Assembly (NCBI GenBank): GCA_037953625.1
Contig: CM075653.1
Span: 8,494,001 to 8,558,000 of the forward strand
Source of the DNA: Crotalaria pallida
Taxonomy: Eukaryota > Streptophyta > Magnoliopsida > Fabales > Fabaceae
DNA: 64,000 nt
Reading direction: 5' to 3'
In this document: positions 45,314-55,849 of the stretch, in pieces
Layout of the letters: each line of letters begins with the position of its first letter
How positions within the stretch are numbered: the first letter of the stretch is position 1
Made by a program: the position numbers and the translations under genes
The notes under the pieces: generated by a model
Seen by the model: only the letters and a program-made list of their open reading frames with translations
What the model was told of the DNA's origin: nothing
The model's database searches: none

Positions 45314-45474
45314 ATACTTACCTGGATGGGGTCAATGGGTGATCAAGAAGGCCCATGGCCTAGGCTTGTGACCTCCATTGCACTTAGGAGGGGTGCTTGC
45401 CTAAGGTCTTCCCAAGTGGAGGAGCCTACATCATAATTTGTTGCAGTGGGGGCCTGCGTTCGCGCGGCCCCTCC
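45314..45474 (+). ncRNA. U1 spliceosomal snRNA, solitary copy
   Basis: 161 nt of U1 snRNA, the RNA of the U1 snRNP that pairs with 5' splice sites. The 5' end ATACTTACCTG is the splice-site-pairing sequence. Stem-loop I with GATCAAGAAGG (U1-70K loop), stem-loop II with ATTGCAC (U1A loop), an Sm site AATTTGT and a closing GGGGCC-UGCG-UUCG-CGC-GGCCCC hairpin are all present. The TATA box is mutated (TACAAA), and no CA-N-AGTNNAA 3' box follows (CTATATTTATTTGAAAG instead). The RNA itself looks intact, but expression is doubtful. It belongs to the old duplicated segment shared with the pseudogene at 53302. Confidence 0.9.
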
Positions 45475-46596
45475 TATATTTATTTGAAAGATTGCGAATT
45501 GAGTTGTGAGAAAACAACTCAGTAAGGTACATAGTACTGAGACATAAGTGGTATTTAATATCTATGATCTGATGACAGTTTCTGTTAGTAATGCTTGAAA
45601 AGTTATTTAACCTGTGTTTCATTTTATTGAATCATCAATACAAGTGACTCTTCTATCATCACAGATTTTGCCAAATGGAGGAGTAACATGTAGATTTCCA
45701 ATTGTGGTAATGATTGATCTCCTAGGATTGAATCTTAATATTGCTAAGAAATACCAGACAGTATGTTATGTCAAAGTTATTGTGTTTAACAGTAGATATA
45801 ACACTATATAAGATCATAATTTACCTCTTCAGTCCTTGAAACTTTTCGACACTCCCAACCTTAACATCTAGCATGTCCAGCTTTTCAACTATATTGTTCT
45901 TAAATCTTAATCTAGAGAACTTGCTGGCATTATTAAGGTGTAATTATCTCAATATTTGACTAATTAGTACACGTCCTTTCTTCTATGAACTTCTTCATGA
46001 GCTCAACATCTTAGCTAACCTCAACGTGGTTGAACTAAGATGGATTATTGCCTTCTCTCTCGCCAAATTCCTGAATTCGATGTATAGAATTGGAAGGAAG
46101 TCCAATCCAGAATATGCTGATGAGCTGATAACTTAATTTTATTTAGTAGGGCTGTCCAATTCCTGAAAGGAAAGACTCTGCAGATGAAAGTGTCAAATTC
46201 TATAAGGAGTCTTATGAAATATTGGTCCATGACCATGACCTCCAAAAGTTCAAACAATGGGGAATGAATCACTTGTGAGCAGTCTTTGGCAAGAGAGTAG
46301 TCACCATTCATCACAAAAAAGTGCACTTTACTATTCTGAACTAGTTATATATCCTGTATTTTTTCTTGCTATGAACAAAAGGGTATGCCTTCAATACAAC
46401 ATCATTATTTTCTTTCGAATTTTGATGGTTGCTCCATTTTGCCACATTAACATAGGGAACAAAATGAAGAAGCAACTGGAGCTCTTGACTGCTGCACCAG
46501 TACCCCCATTTATCTCCCCAGTGTTTACAGTATTAAGTCATCTTAAATTCCAAATAGCAAGATATTTATGTATCTGTTTCTGTCAGATTATAAGAT
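45475..46596. other. Intergenic DNA between U1 and the F-box gene
   Basis: ORFs up to 113 residues occur on both strands, but none resembles a known family and the composition is not coding-like. No RNA gene is recognised. Confidence 0.4.
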
Positions 46597-46760
46597 AACA
46601 TGCCTGCTCACCCGGTTCTCTTCAGTTGAAAAGAGTGTGTTTATCATATCGTGGATGGATGGAAGAGTAAATTAAATTCATTAGAAAAAGGTGTGACAAC
46701 AACAAAATTGAACTACAACAAATACAACCAGGAACCAGAGCAAGTTAATTGCTATCCATC
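46597..46760. repeat. Duplicated segment, copy C
   Basis: CGGTTCTCTTCAGTTGAAAA to CAAGTTAATTGC resembles 51,745-51,895 (TGGTTCTCTTTAGTGGAAAA to CAAGTTAATTTC). A further small relic of the U1-flank repeat (GCAAAAGGTGTAG and TGATTGATAATCA) lies at 47,025-47,090. Confidence 0.6.
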
Positions 46761-47499
46761 ATTATACAAAAGCAAAATGTTTTTTCTAAATATAATCTTC
46801 CTTCTAACTATATCCTTTATCTGAACATACCTTAATCCATTTTATTTCTCTGCTAATAATCTTACGGAGTTGATCATATAACATCTTATCTGTCAAACGA
46901 TACATACACGCACCATTAACATTTACCAATTTCATTCTTTACAAGAGCTTTAGTATATCAACTCTAACCTCCATCTGCAAATGCATGAAGTTTGATAAGA
47001 ATTATACATATGTTATGAACCCTTCAATGCAAAAGGTGTAGCGCAGCTATAAATCAGTTGTTCATGGGGTTCTATGCTGATTGATAATCAGAGACTGGCT
47101 TACCGCATAACGATACTAATACTATCTAAATATAAAGATTGGTTAATGCACAGATAACTAGCAATCAAAATATTGACGTTATCCAAAAAAAAAAGGAAAA
47201 AAAAAACAGAATTTAGCGGATGCTGGCAAAAAAAATTTGGGATAATTGAGTGTTAGTACTAGACACAAATGGAAATGTCTGTCATCCAGGAACTACTTGC
47301 AGCAGCTTACATAATCTATGTGCTATCATTAAAAAAAATGAGACAATTTGCAAAGTGCTTCTTGCATAATAATATGTTCCAAAAGACAGAATCATGTCCT
47401 TCAAAGTTCAATCCATCAAATGCAGTAGTTGCATGCTTAAAACAAATGAAAAAAGCACCATGTAGGATCTATTTGCACTTTTGCAGCAAAGTACAAAGT
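46761..47499. other. Intergenic DNA downstream of the F-box gene
   Basis: AT-rich. A plus-strand ORF at 47,269-47,553 overlaps the F-box 3' end and has no recognisable motif. Confidence 0.4.
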
Positions 47500-49062
47500 C
47501 TATGCTCCATCAAAAGAAACTTGACATGTTGCAGAGCGTTTCTTGCTCAATAACAGCTTTTCCTTCATCTTGAGCTTTGCTTTAGGATCTAACTTCTGGT
47601 GACTGTAGATTCTGATAATCCCTAAAACTCTTGCCTTTCGCATAATATACATTGCAAATTGAAGCTCGCTTTTCGTCCCTTTATAATCATAAATAGTGCA
47701 CTCTCGAAGTTTAAATGAAATGCATTTAGGAGCAAATTTTGGGCAAATCCAAGTCTCCTTCATCTCACCAAAATTATTATAAGGTATTTCCTGTCAGTAA
47801 TCCATAAAATAAAAGATTTAAAAAAAAAATAAGCCAAGAAAATATAAAACAAAAGTAATCCTTCAACTCAACAAACCTCTTTGCGAACGGCTAGGATTTG
47901 AAGCTTGGGGCAATGGTGGAGCATTTCTATCAACCACTGCCACTCGTGGCTGCCAAAGTATAGCTGCAGGTTTGTCAAATTATGAAAGGTACCAATCTGA
48001 TTGCTATAGGGCAAAACCTGAATAATTTTGAAAGACAAAACAAGGACATTACAAAAAACATAAAATAATACTCCCTCCGGTCCATATTATAACCACCCTT
48101 TCTCTCTCACAAAAAGGGTGTTTATAATATGGACCGAAAGGAGTAATAATAAATAAATGAAAATGAAGAACAAATGAGATGCTCTGCATTATTCCCTTTC
48201 ATTGGTTTGATTTAGGTAGCAACTTGCAACATATCCATATATCATCATACCTTATCTATATTCAGGATGAGATGCCCTACATTATTAAGGGTTTCCATAG
48301 AAATTTGAATATTGCTTTTATCAATCTCTGCTCTGACCAATTTGGCCATGCTTTTAAACCCAACCCACTTATCCCACTCATCCTTTTTCGAGTTGGAGTT
48401 ATCCAATGCGAAACCATGCCAGTAGTGCAACGAATAGAAGTCCTCACTTAAAGATCCATATCTACAATGTATTGCTTTAAAATCCTCGAGATTCGGACAT
48501 CGAGAAAGAAGCTCAGGAAGAATCATATCGTTGGCAAAATCAAGAGACTCCAAATGCAAGATTTTGAGTGAGGGAAGTTCAACTTGAACAGTTGAAACAT
48601 CAGTTACTTGGAACCCACGTAACTTGAGAACCACAAGGCTCATGCAGCATGTGGTCCTTAAATTTGGAAAACCAGGGCCGTAATAAGGAGTGCAATCAAG
48701 GTCAACGTACTCAACTGCATCGCGTTTCGTTACGCAGTTTAGCCATACGTTGATGTGGTTAACACTGATATTTTCTGCATGAGCATGATATTTGAGGATG
48801 AAGGTTCTGATAGGGATTGTGACATCCTAAAGAGCAAAAAAGAGTACACAAACTCGATAAACCTCGAAGGGGAATCACGGTGTTCATGGATGACGTGGAG
48901 GACCGGGACCGAGCGCCATAATGGGTACCACCTCTTAGAGAGAATGGTTGTGGTTACAGAGAATTTTGTTGGGAGTAAAGAGAGGATGTGGATTAGGGTT
49001 TCGTCCGGTAAAGAGCTGATCCTATCCACCACCTTTGGTGGCCGCCGCCGCCGAGGGGTCAT
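47500..49062 (-). CDS. F-box/FBD/LRR protein with one apparent frameshift
   Basis: Minus-strand exons 49062-48251, 48017-47877 and 47790-47500, with GT/AG introns joined in frame, code for about 414 residues. The F-box is at residues 12-55 (DRISSLPDETLIHILSLLPT, SKRWYPLWR). Leucine-rich segments follow (LVVLKLRGFQV, LPSLKILHLESLDF, LLSRCPNLEDF). The C-terminal exons give NLTNLQLYFGSHEWQWLIEM, LHHCPKLQILAV and an FBD end (WICPKFAPKCISFKLRECTI). Such proteins are substrate receptors of SCF ubiquitin ligases; the target is unknown. In exon 1, near 48827-48831, one base is missing: the frame of FVYSFLLF stops after 107 codons, while adding one base restores DVTIPIRTFILKYHAHAENI and reads on to the exon end. 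So this is a pseudogene, a null allele or an assembly error. Intron 1 contains a 73-bp MITE. Confidence 0.85.
48071..48143. mobile_element. 73-bp hairpin MITE in F-box intron 1
   Basis: CTCCCTCCGGTCCATATTAT and (other strand) CTCCTTTCGGTCCATATTAT are TIRs covering almost the whole element (arms about 31 bp, CTCTCTCAC loop), with TA flanks. Confidence 0.8.
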
Positions 49063-49704
49063 TTGGGTTACTCAAAGTCGACTGGTTTCATTAACAAAGC
49101 AAATAGGAGAAGCCTTCATGCATAGCGCTACTGAAGGAATATTTATACTATTCTTTACTTTTTTTAGGGTTTGGAGTTGGAGATGATCATGTGTAAAAGT
49201 GAAACCGACAAATTCACGTTCTTTTTATTTTTTTAATTTAATTTAAATTAATCCAGGTACCTGAACTATTTCATAAAAAAATTAAATAGGACCCCGAAAT
49301 TATTAATTATAGTTCTTGTACTTAAAATTCAAAATCGTTTTTAATTTGAGTCCTGTACTTTAAATTGTTTGATTGGATTAAAAAACCATTTAAAACCGGA
49401 TTTACGAGGGTTTGTTTGATTTGCGAAAATGTTTTCTATTTTTATTTTTGAGAAATTATTGATAATTTCTCAAAAAATGAAATGAAATGAAATTTTGAAA
49501 ATAGGAAATAAAATGAAAACGCTGAGAACAAAAAATGAAATAAAAACACGGAATCATATTTATAATTATTAATAATTTTTGAAAATAAAAACCGAAAACA
49601 TTTTTCCAAACCAACAGATTGTAAACTTTTGCAAACCCATGCATTGATAAGGTCATGAAAAAACATCAACATCACATACTTAGCTTATACAAAAATCGAA
49701 AGCT
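49063..49704. other. Intergenic DNA upstream of the F-box gene
   Basis: Includes the presumed promoter. The stretch 49,250-49,385 resembles one end of a decayed TIR element (GTACCTGAACTATTTCATAA, GTCCTGTACTTTAAATTG). No other gene. Confidence 0.4.
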
Positions 49705-49714
49705 TGTGAGTAGT

Positions 49715-49901
49715 TTTTTTTTTCTGAATTTCTTGCGGAACCATTGGTATTCTCAAGAGCACCCTTAATATGAGGGAGCCCTTGAAACTAATCCGGAGCA
49801 AACATGTTTTTAGTGGGAATCGAACACGGGGCTACTAACACCCATATCTCATTCCCAAAATTTCAGTTGGGACCTTACACCAACTGAAGCAATCCTGTTG
49901 G
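49715..49901 (-). mobile_element. tRNA-derived SINE with 10-bp TSD
   Basis: On the minus strand it has a CTTCAGTTGGTGTAAGG A-box region and a GTGTTCGATTCCCA B box, then a body ending in poly-A (poly-T at 49,715). TGTGAGTAGT lies at 49705-49714 and 49902-49911 as the target-site duplication. The truncated copy at 9886 belongs to this family. Confidence 0.85.
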
Positions 49902-49911
49902 TGTGAGTAGT

Positions 49912-50577
49912 GTTTTTTGAATGAAAGCTTGTCACTTCTATTGCAGCTTTACTTTAAGTGATGTTTTGGTTGATTTTATATACATGAGTATTTAATTTAA
50001 AAAATTATTAGACCAAAATTACATGATGTTTAATAATTTACCTATTCAACATTTATTCGGTAAATATTTTTTTTTTGGCTTCATTCGGTAAATATTTTCA
50101 ATTCTCTTATAGTCAATCCGAGGATATAAGTAGTCCTCTGCCCTGATAATATGGGAGAGAGGTACATTTATGATTAAAAAAAGAAGTAGAAAATATTGTA
50201 TTAAAACATGTCAAGAATCTATATAAGGTTATCATGTGAAAACCAAAATTTGTTAAACTTTTATGAAGTTTAAATCAAACACACAAATTTTCAAAGACTA
50301 CATATTTGGGCCTAATTTTTTACTTTTTAAAATGTTTTTATATCACGTGTCATTCTTTCATATTAGTTTAGCACACCTATTAAGCATGATGACGTGGCAT
50401 TTCGATAGTTACATTAACACTTAATAAAAATTTCCAACAATAGATATCAAAATTAAAAAAAATTTTGAAAATTTAAAGATTAAGATCGATCAAACAAAAA
50501 TATGGATTAAAATAAAAACCTGCAATTGTTTCAGGATTTTTTAATTAAAAAAAAGCATTATTTCGATGCAATCGTAA
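49912..50577. other. AT-rich intergenic DNA, no gene seen
   Basis: No supportable ORF or RNA gene. Confidence 0.5.
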
Positions 50578-50716
50578 CACAACAATCCACTAATAAACCA
50601 ATGGTAGAATGGTAGGATGACAAGTTATTTAATGAGACGTGCATGTCATCATCTAGTGGTCAAAATTGAACGGCATGTCACCCAACTATTGATTTTATTA
50701 GTGGATTGTTGTACTA
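50578..50716. mobile_element. Short TIR element
   Basis: ACAACAATCCACTAATAAA and its complement TTTATTAGTGGATTGTTGT close a 139-bp noncoding element. The interior is partly self-complementary (GACGTGCATGTCATC, GGCATGTCACC). Confidence 0.6.
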
Positions 50717-50719
50717 CCA

Positions 50720-51744
50720 TCTCAATTTTGATTGTATGATAGAAATATTCTTAAAAAAAATTATCATTAACTTTAAATTTAATTTTTATTTGTTGCCCAT
50801 GCATCTTTTGTTTGAGAGATTCAAAGTACTTTAAACATGGGATTCTATAAATAAAATGAATTTTACTTATTTAGGGGAGGTTTTGTATTGCCTACAACTC
50901 GCGATGCCGGATGAATCTAATCACGTAAAGTAAATTCAAGATATCACCTAATGTCAAACACAAAAAATAAACTAAACTTATTAAAATAAATCATTTCTTT
51001 AATTTCTATAATACTGAATCAACCATGTTATTGTTCATTATCCTTGTGAGATAAACAAACTTGTTAGAATGTGATGCAATTTTTTAGAACAATCTACAAG
51101 TATGCAACAGCAGAGTCATATTGCAAAGTGTCTAACAATAGACATTGTTATGTACTCTCCTCCGACCATGTTTCATAACAGTTATTGTTCATCTATCTTC
51201 TCCATACCGATGTTGGGGTATATATCGGGTGTAGTCACTATATTTTTCACATAGTTGGTCTAGCAAGAGCACTAAACTAATCCAAAAAATTCTTTACCAA
51301 TTCTCAAATGGAAACTGATAGGCCAAAAAATGAATGCCTAAACACTTGTGCTTATAATGAAGTTCTAAGGCGCAAGATGTAATGCTCAAGTAGTGGTGCA
51401 CACAAACCACCTCATAGTCATATGCCATTGCTTTTTATAGGCAAAATAAGTGGTTGAAGCAGGTGAGTCGTAGATGAAGTAGATGAGTAATAGTTAAAGT
51501 AAGTGAAGTAAATGGCTCACCATGGTTGAAATCAATGAAGGCAAGTGGAAGGTAAATGAATGTAGCTGGAAAGAAGGTGAAGATAGATGAATGGTAGACG
51601 AAGGTAAGTGAATCTAGTAGAATTTGAGTTACTTTATTCAACGGTGTGATGGGAATAACATGATATTTATCTTTCTTGATTTACACAGTTGTTCACTATG
51701 TTGAAAAGAGTTTTACTCTTGTCAAAAAAAATATTTGTAAAATA
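50720..51744. other. Intergenic DNA, no gene seen
   Basis: Between about 51,440 and 51,620 a run of degenerate 9-12 bp words (GTAGATGAA, GTAAGTGAA) suggests an old minisatellite. Confidence 0.4.
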
Positions 51745-51895
51745 GCATACCTCCTCCCCTGGTTCTCTTTAGTGGAAAAACAAACTTGTAAACTTGTGTA
51801 TCACATTGTTTGTGGATGAAATGAATGAGTGAATTTATTAAAACAATATGTGATAACATCGAACAGAAACAAATGCAACCAGCAAGTTAATTTCC
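51745..51895. repeat. Duplicated segment, copy of 46597-46760
   Basis: Diverged copy of the segment lying downstream of the F-box gene. Confidence 0.6.
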
Positions 51896-53224
51896 ATTTT
51901 CCACTAACATCTATCCTGTAGCAAATACACAAAAATTCCTACAAGTTACAACTATAACCTTGTTGCATACGGCTAGTAGCTTTTAGTTTGAAAACAAAAA
52001 TGAACATATTAAGTTGCATCAACAAAATAATGCTTCTACATTTCATCAAGTCCAGATCTGAAAGGAACAACAGGATCTTCCCTTATACGGCTTCTGTTAG
52101 TATATTGAGATGGAAAGAGGAAACTAGGCTCTAAACACTTTGCTGTTTGAACAGCTTGATACAACCTCCCCATGTTAACTCTGTTATCGGGAAAAAAAAA
52201 TATGTACTATTATACAAGTTCCCTTCTTATGATTTGTGTGAAGTTGCATGTTAAATTTGAGAAGCACTTTATTAGCCTCAACATGATAAATGAAGCTCAC
52301 AAAACTAGGGAAGTTAGTTGCAGCTCAACCATAACATAAACAATTGAAATAGTTGAGCATATTCTGCAGTTAACATCCAACATAATTTTCAAGGCAAACA
52401 TTTAGGTTAGCATAAAATAATACTTCTTCAAATGGTTAGAATGAACACAGGTTATTTCCTTTTTGACACAGTTTTTAATGGCTAGATAGAATTCAAACTA
52501 ACTCTCTTTTACTATTGTGACATAGTTGGAGATTGTTCTATCTGGCAAGACACATTCACATATACAGAAGCATGCTTGCTTTTAATTCTCGTTGTCATTA
52601 CTTTAATTAAAAGCAAGCAACAGTATGCAGAGAAACTCAAAAAAATATCAAGCATGGACTCCAGAGCATTTTACATCAAGCAAGAAATGAATTCCTGCCC
52701 AAGTCCATATTACATACAAATTTCTTTTCACCTCAGAAAGAGTCAATTTCTGGCCATATTGAAGCAGCCAATGCAATATTAAAAAAACATAAAACCTTAG
52801 CAATTTACCTTCATTATATTGCCCTGACCTCATAGCTGCAACTACTGTTAAATAAACATTTCCTAGAATTAGTTTTATAACTTTATTTAGGTTGTTTATC
52901 TATTGGTATTTTATGATGCTCAAATCTACTGTTTGCTTTTCAAGCACTCTAATCCTAAATTCCAAATATACTTTCCATTTTGCCATTATAATCAATACTT
53001 TAATTTTTGTCTCTCGGAAAACTTATGTTTTGAGAAGAAGTTTACACATGAACCTTTCACCACAAAAGGTGCAGGACTGTATAAGTAATTTATGGAGCTG
53101 TATGCTTATTGATAATCATGTAGTGGTAGTAGATGCAGAGGTTCAATAATCCACAAAGATAAAATAACAGCAACTGATTGCAGAGACTGAAGAACAAACA
53201 AATTTGACAAATCTTGTCAGTTTA

Positions 53225-53275
53225 GTCCCACATTGCTCAAAATATACATGCAAAGTTTTGCATGCATTTTATAAA
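53225..53275 (+). promoter_or_regulatory. U1-type promoter (USE + TATA) of the pseudogene
   Basis: USE GTCCCACATTG (53225-53235), then 34 bases, then TATAAA (53270-53275). The spacing is that of plant Pol II snRNA genes. Confidence 0.8.
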
Positions 53276-53301
53276 TAAAGGACACATGGCAACATTGAAT
53301 C

Positions 53302-53421
53302 ATGCTTACTTGGGCATGTGAGCTCCACGGTACATAGGAGGGGTGTTTGACTAAGGGCTTTCTAAATGCAGGAGTCTACATTTTAACTAGTGATAGTAGA
53401 GGCATGCGAATGCGTGGTGTT
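53302..53421 (+). pseudogene. U1 snRNA pseudogene lacking stem-loop I
   Basis: It starts ATGCTTACTTGG at the right distance from the TATA box. Then about 38 nt are missing, comprising stem-loop I with the U1-70K loop. After that CATAGGAGGGGTG and GGAGTCTACATTTTAACTAG follow the U1 order with many substitutions. The Sm site and final hairpin are ruined. The promoter is intact, so it could still be transcribed into a non-functional RNA. Confidence 0.85.
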
Positions 53422-53424
53422 TTC

Positions 53425-53984
53425 AAATAAAAAATGCATTCATAATCACTGTTGTAAGTGCTAAGCACAAGGTTAACTTGAAACACAATTAATGAAATGA
53501 AAATATTCAGTTCAATCTCGATGATGCATAGTAAAATAAAGTATTCAGTCAGAAACTTGTGAACACCAAATCATCCAAAACGTTATATTATTTCTCAAGA
53601 GACTCACAAGGTTCGTGCTTATTGCTATTTGCAATAGAATGAGAGACTGAAGTCATGACTTTGCACAACTTTCTTCTGTAAATTGGAAGATTTGATGCCC
53701 TTCTTACCATTCCAATCTCATTTTGGCAATTTCTACGACTATCACAGTCTAGAAATAAGCAAACAAGTCCCTGTAGCAGGACCAAGATTTTATTTAAACT
53801 AATATGATCTAAATTATAAGAAACAATCAATAGGAAAATGTTCTCGCCAATTTTTTTCAAAGAGGAACAAATAGAAAATTTTCTTTCTCTATACACACAA
53901 ACATACTTTTTCAATTCTGTCTGTTTTATTGATTGTCCTCTACCACATATAAAAACAACAGGCTTTTTTTTATTGATTTTTTTT
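53425..53984. other. Intergenic DNA, no gene recognised
   Basis: A minus-strand ORF of 108 residues at 53,588-53,914 has no recognised motif and is not convincing. Confidence 0.4.
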
Positions 53985-54265
53985 AGGGTAAATTACCAAC
54001 TTGGTCCATGATATTTTTTCATTGTATAAACTTAGTTTCTAAAGTTTTTAAATACACGTTTAGCCTCTTTTTTTAATGTACTAATTTGGTCCCTCTAGAT
54101 TTTTACATACCAACTTGGTGTTTTAAGGATAAAATTGATACATCCAAAAAACTTGAGAGACCAAATTGGTACGTCTAAAAATCTTGAGAGACTAAATGTG
54201 TATTTATAAATTTTCATGCACTAATTCATATAATGAAAAAAACATGAGGACTAAGTTGGTAATTA
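53985..54265. mobile_element. TIR element of about 280 bp
   Basis: AGGGTAAATTACCAACTTGGT at the left opposes AATTACCAACTTAGTCCTCA at the right (other strand), with further pairing (ACCAAATTGGTACGTC against TGTACTAATTTGGTCC). It lies 290 bp upstream of the GNAT start at 54555. Confidence 0.7.
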
Positions 54266-54554
54266 ATTTTTTATTTTTTTTAAAATCGTGGCCGGCTTTA
54301 ATTTGGGTGTATTTCCACTAATCTAGCTCCCTATCTAGCTAATCAAGTTGAAGGTGTGCTTTGCTTTCCACGAAACTCACAAGAATATTCTTTAATACCT
54401 AACCTTTTAATGCAACCACTCTTCTTATTCTTTAGTTAATATTCTAAATGACATTAGGTGATGATTGATGAAAAACAATGTGATAAATATAATAAAGACG
54501 TACACTAACTAGAGAAAACATATTTGTATCATCATCACATTAATTTCATCAACA

Positions 54555-55091
54555 ATGGCAAATGACTGCTACTTGTCAAGAATCACTCTGAGGCCATTCA
54601 AGCTGAACGACGTTGACGATTTCATGTTAATGGCAAGTGATGATATGGTGACTTACTATACAAGATGGAACACTTTTACTTCCATAGAACAAGCTTTGAC
54701 TTTTATTAGAGATGTGTGTATTCCTCATCCGTGGTGTCGGTGCGTATGCTTCAATGATCGTTGCATAGGATTTATATCCTTCACTCTTGGATCAGGTGAT
54801 GAAAGGTGCAAAGCGGAAATAGGATATGCTATAGCAGCCAGGTACAGGGGACAAGGGATATGCACCAAAGTAGTGAAGATTGCAGTGTCACAAGTTTTCA
54901 AGGATTTCCCTTGTTTGTTGAGGATACAAGCTCTTGTTGATGTAGAGAACAAAGCTTCTCAAAGGGTATTGGAAAAGGTAGGATTCCTTGAGGAAGGTGT
55001 ATTGAGAAAGTATGCCTTTGTGAAGGGGAAAGCAAGGGATATTGCTATTTCTAGTCTTCTATCGATAGATAATACTCATCATCCGGAATAA
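54555..55091 (+). CDS. GNAT-family N-acetyltransferase (RimJ/RimL type)
   Basis: An intronless 178-residue protein, paralogous to 23345-23878. Motifs in order: LRPFKLNDVDDF (12-23), RDVCIPHPW (52-60), IGFISF (71-76), GDERCKAEIGYAI (81-93), the acetyl-CoA loop RYRGQGICTK (96-105) with the RxxGxG-like pattern better kept than in the paralogue, SQVFKDFP (112-119), and ENKASQRVLEKVGFLEEG (131-148). It acetylates an unknown amine substrate from acetyl-CoA. The start ATG (AACAATGGC) is the first in the frame and agrees with the paralogue. No targeting signal is seen. Upstream lies a TIR element; downstream, 310 bp on, the U1 array starts. It appears intact. Confidence 0.92.
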   Translation: MANDCYLSRITLRPFKLNDVDDFMLMASDDMVTYYTRWNTFTSIEQALTFIRDVCIPHPWCRCVCFNDRCIGFISFTLGSGDERCKAEIGYAIAARYRGQGICTKVVKIAVSQVFKDFPCLLRIQALVDVENKASQRVLEKVGFLEEGVLRKYAFVKGKARDIAISSLLSIDNTHHPE

Positions 55092-55403
55092 AATCATCAT
55101 GCGTACGTGTAAGTGTAATGTGCTATTTTGAACATGATTACTAGTATCAATGAAAATTAGTGTTATGTTTGCACTACTTTTTCAATTTATTAATTTTAAT
55201 CTTTCCCCAATGGAATTTGTTACTAATCTTTGAATTAGGTAAAAAAAAATTAAAAACCAAATTGAATTTTGAATATATATAATATGAAAGACCTAGCATA
55301 TAAATAAGCTTTAATCTTGAGTTTTTCTTTTTTAACCCCTACCGAATTTTTAGCCAAAAACAAAGGAATTAATTTCTGAAGGAATTAATTACTCCAATTA
55401 AGG
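55092..55403. other. 3' flank of the GNAT gene up to the U1 array
   Basis: Likely includes the GNAT 3' UTR. No other gene is seen. GGAATTAATT words just before 55,404 resemble the array's first bases. Confidence 0.4.
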
Positions 55404-55791
55404 AAATTGTTATTGCAAAGGAATTAACGTTTTTTAAATTTACGCTTCAGTATGGAACTCAAATATGTGAATCAATTTCACATTCCTTTAATGATCAACA
55501 TAATTGTTATCACTAACGTAATTGTTTATTTGGTTGACTAAATTATAGCCTAGGCTCACAAATTGAAGTTAAGAATTGTTCAATTAAGCAAATCAAACTA
55601 AATTTGGTTTCAACCAAGACACAAATATTTTTATACAAACAACCGCAAATGCATACAAATAAGCGCAAGTATTTAAAACTAGATTTGTGCAAAACAATCA
55701 TGCATTGATCAATTTATAAATGTTTGAAACTAGAATTGTGGGTCCCTTCAAAGAAGGACCCTTCAAAAAATAGGCGTATGCCGCTTTAAGT

Positions 55792-55849
55792 GACGAGCAC
55801 ACGGTATTCTTTAGTAAAAGGCGAAAGAATAGTTCGCTATGTGCTCATC
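55792..55849. other. Imperfect hairpin in each array unit
   Basis: GACGAGCACACGGTATTCTTT and AAAGAATAGTTCGCTATGTG with GCTCATC pair with one bulge around an 11-base loop. It is repeated in units 2 (57678), 3 (59564), 4 and 5. Function is unknown; it may be a relic of a mobile element carried along with the unit. Confidence 0.5.

Larger units (their letters stand above)
44215..45478 (+). repeat. U1-containing duplicated segment, copy A
   Basis: Colinear with 52,258-53,424. Shared blocks include CAAGGCAAACATTTAGG, AGCAATTTGCC/AATTACCTTCA, AACAAACAAATTTGACAA and the U1 promoter and gene. Many substitutions and indels separate the copies, so the duplication is old. No protein gene is recognised in it. 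Confidence 0.75.
52258..53424 (+). repeat. U1-containing duplicated segment, copy B
   Basis: Colinear with 44,215-45,478 and ending with the U1 pseudogene. It preserves the U1 promoter better than copy A does. Confidence 0.75.
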
